From positions 1-11,318 of the forward strand of contig JBKPSJ010000310.1 of the NCBI GenBank assembly GCA_046765875.1: a stretch of 11,318 bases of DNA. The letters are read 5' to 3'. Below are positions 10,563 to 11,318 of the stretch, in pieces. The DNA is from DASRHY01 sp046765875. Its GTDB lineage: Bacteria > Actinomycetota > Actinomycetes > Propionibacteriales > Kribbellaceae. Made by a program: the position numbers and the translations under genes. A model generated the notes under the pieces. The model did not search any database, was not told the origin of the DNA, and saw only the letters and a list, made by a program, of their open reading frames with translations. Numbering within the stretch: position 1 is the stretch's first letter; each line of letters starts with the position of its first letter.

Positions 10563-11318
10563 GTGGAGGTGGGGGCACGCCCATCACTGGTACGCCGCTA
10601 CGGCGGTGTCGTCCTGGCCGGATTGTTGCCCTGGGCATGGTTCCTGGTGCGCGACCGGCTCGGCGTGGTCACCGATGTGCTGGCGATCGTGCTGCCGATG
10701 CTCGCGCTGATCACCGCGCTGGTGGTCGGTGTACTCGGGCGGCGGCACAAGCCGGCCGTGGTCTTCGCCGTGTCGACGCTGGTGGTGGGGATCGTCGCGA
10801 CCGTGCTGCCCTGGATTCCGACCGGAGCGGGCACCGTCGACCGGACCCGCGCCGTACGGATCGCGGCCGCGAACATCGGCGCCGGCGAACTCGAGGGTGC
10901 CGACAACCTGCTCGCGCAGCGCGCCGACGTACTGGTCATCTCCGAGGTCGGTGAGCCGCTGACCGCACGGCTGTCCCAGGCGTACCCGGAGCACGTCGCC
11001 GAGTGGTCCGGACCCGCGATCGGCATCTTCAGCCGGTGGCCGATGACCGTTCTCGAACGGCCCGGACCGGACCTGCCCGGCTTCATGCTGCGCGTCCAGG
11101 CGCCGTCGGGAGTCTTCGACCTGATCGCCACGCACGCGCCGCGCCCGTGGTACACGTCGGGCGGTCCGTCGTTCCAGACGACCGTTGCCGGCCACCACCG
11201 GCTGATCGAGCAGATCGCGGCGCGGGCCGAGCACGACGACCATCCGGTCGTGGTCACCGGCGACCTCAACACGACCGACCGCGGCCGCGACTACCGGGTG
11301 CTGACCAGGCACATGGAC
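10563..11318 (+). CDS. Membrane-anchored endonuclease/exonuclease/phosphatase-family protein, 3' partial
   Basis: The frame stays open to the window edge, giving at least 252 residues. Three hydrophobic segments (about 14-28, 36-58, 66-84) form an N-terminal membrane anchor, followed by an EEP-fold domain. EEP signatures are AAANIG (101-106; Asn104), ADVLVISEVG (121-130; metal-ligand Glu128), IGIFSRWP (153-160), DLIATHAPRP (186-195; His191) and VVVTGDLNTT (229-238; Asp234, Asn236). The final SDHxP-type motif would lie beyond the window. With three segments the catalytic domain would be outside if the N-terminus is inside, which fits a phosphodiesterase or phosphatase acting on extracellular or envelope substrates such as lipids or nucleic acid; the substrate is unknown. 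Upstream tetR ends 29 nt before the start, so co-transcription is possible, but family membership gives no clear link to the efflux pump. Confidence 0.85.
   Translation, partial: MEVGARPSLVRRYGGVVLAGLLPWAWFLVRDRLGVVTDVLAIVLPMLALITALVVGVLGRRHKPAVVFAVSTLVVGIVATVLPWIPTGAGTVDRTRAVRIAAANIGAGELEGADNLLAQRADVLVISEVGEPLTARLSQAYPEHVAEWSGPAIGIFSRWPMTVLERPGPDLPGFMLRVQAPSGVFDLIATHAPRPWYTSGGPSFQTTVAGHHRLIEQIAARAEHDDHPVVVTGDLNTTDRGRDYRVLTRHMD

Noticed and set aside
10541..10954. 137-codon open frame at the start of the last gene
   Set aside because: Arg-rich shadow frame; the frame of the EEP protein from 10563 has membrane segments and catalytic motifs.

Overview
The window is uniformly GC-rich (about 70% by eye), uses GTG as well as ATG starts, and encodes families typical of high-GC Actinomycetota: a giant single-chain acyl-CoA carboxylase, a stand-alone ACAD10/11-type kinase, a DHA2 efflux pump with a divergent TetR, and an actinobacterial-type LplA-like protein. 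Genus cannot be decided from the sequence. I see no tRNA, rRNA, insertion sequence, CRISPR array or prophage gene.

Layout: (1) crotonase-family acyl-CoA enzyme, + strand, 9-785; (2) ACAD10/11-like phosphotransferase, - strand, 782-1795; (3) single-domain lipoate-ligase-like protein, + strand, about 1815-2471; (4) an 1830-residue single-chain biotin-dependent acyl-CoA carboxylase, - strand, 2476-7968; (5) a 211-bp divergent intergenic region, the only sizeable non-coding gap; (6) small cupin, + strand, 8180-8515; (7) 14-TM-type MFS drug efflux transporter, - strand, 8512-9900; (8) divergent TetR repressor, + strand, 9967-10533, with two matching palindromic operators in the shared control region; (9) membrane-anchored endonuclease/exonuclease/phosphatase-family protein, + strand, 10563 to the window end, cut off at its 3' side.

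The first seven genes and tetR alternate strand one by one (+ - + - + - +), with convergent ends that overlap or nearly touch (CTAG at 782-785, a 4-nt gap at 2472-2475, TTAG at 8512-8515). There is almost no operon structure and no room for ordinary terminators; only tetR and the last gene could form a co-transcribed pair.

Functionally the left 8 kb looks like acyl-CoA metabolism: a kinase of the type that phosphorylates 4-hydroxyacyl-CoA, a crotonase that could act on an enoyl-CoA, and a one-polypeptide carboxylase related in architecture to eukaryotic acetyl-CoA carboxylase. The LplA-like protein may handle a lipoyl, octanoyl or biotinyl group but its target is unknown. The right part is a self-contained efflux module: TetR is expected to bind AGAGAC-N5-GTCTCT at two sites and to repress both itself and the pump until a ligand releases it. 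The most notable points are the eukaryote-like giant carboxylase, the twin operators, and the stand-alone ACAD10/11-type kinase beside a crotonase that lacks one of the two classical catalytic glutamates.
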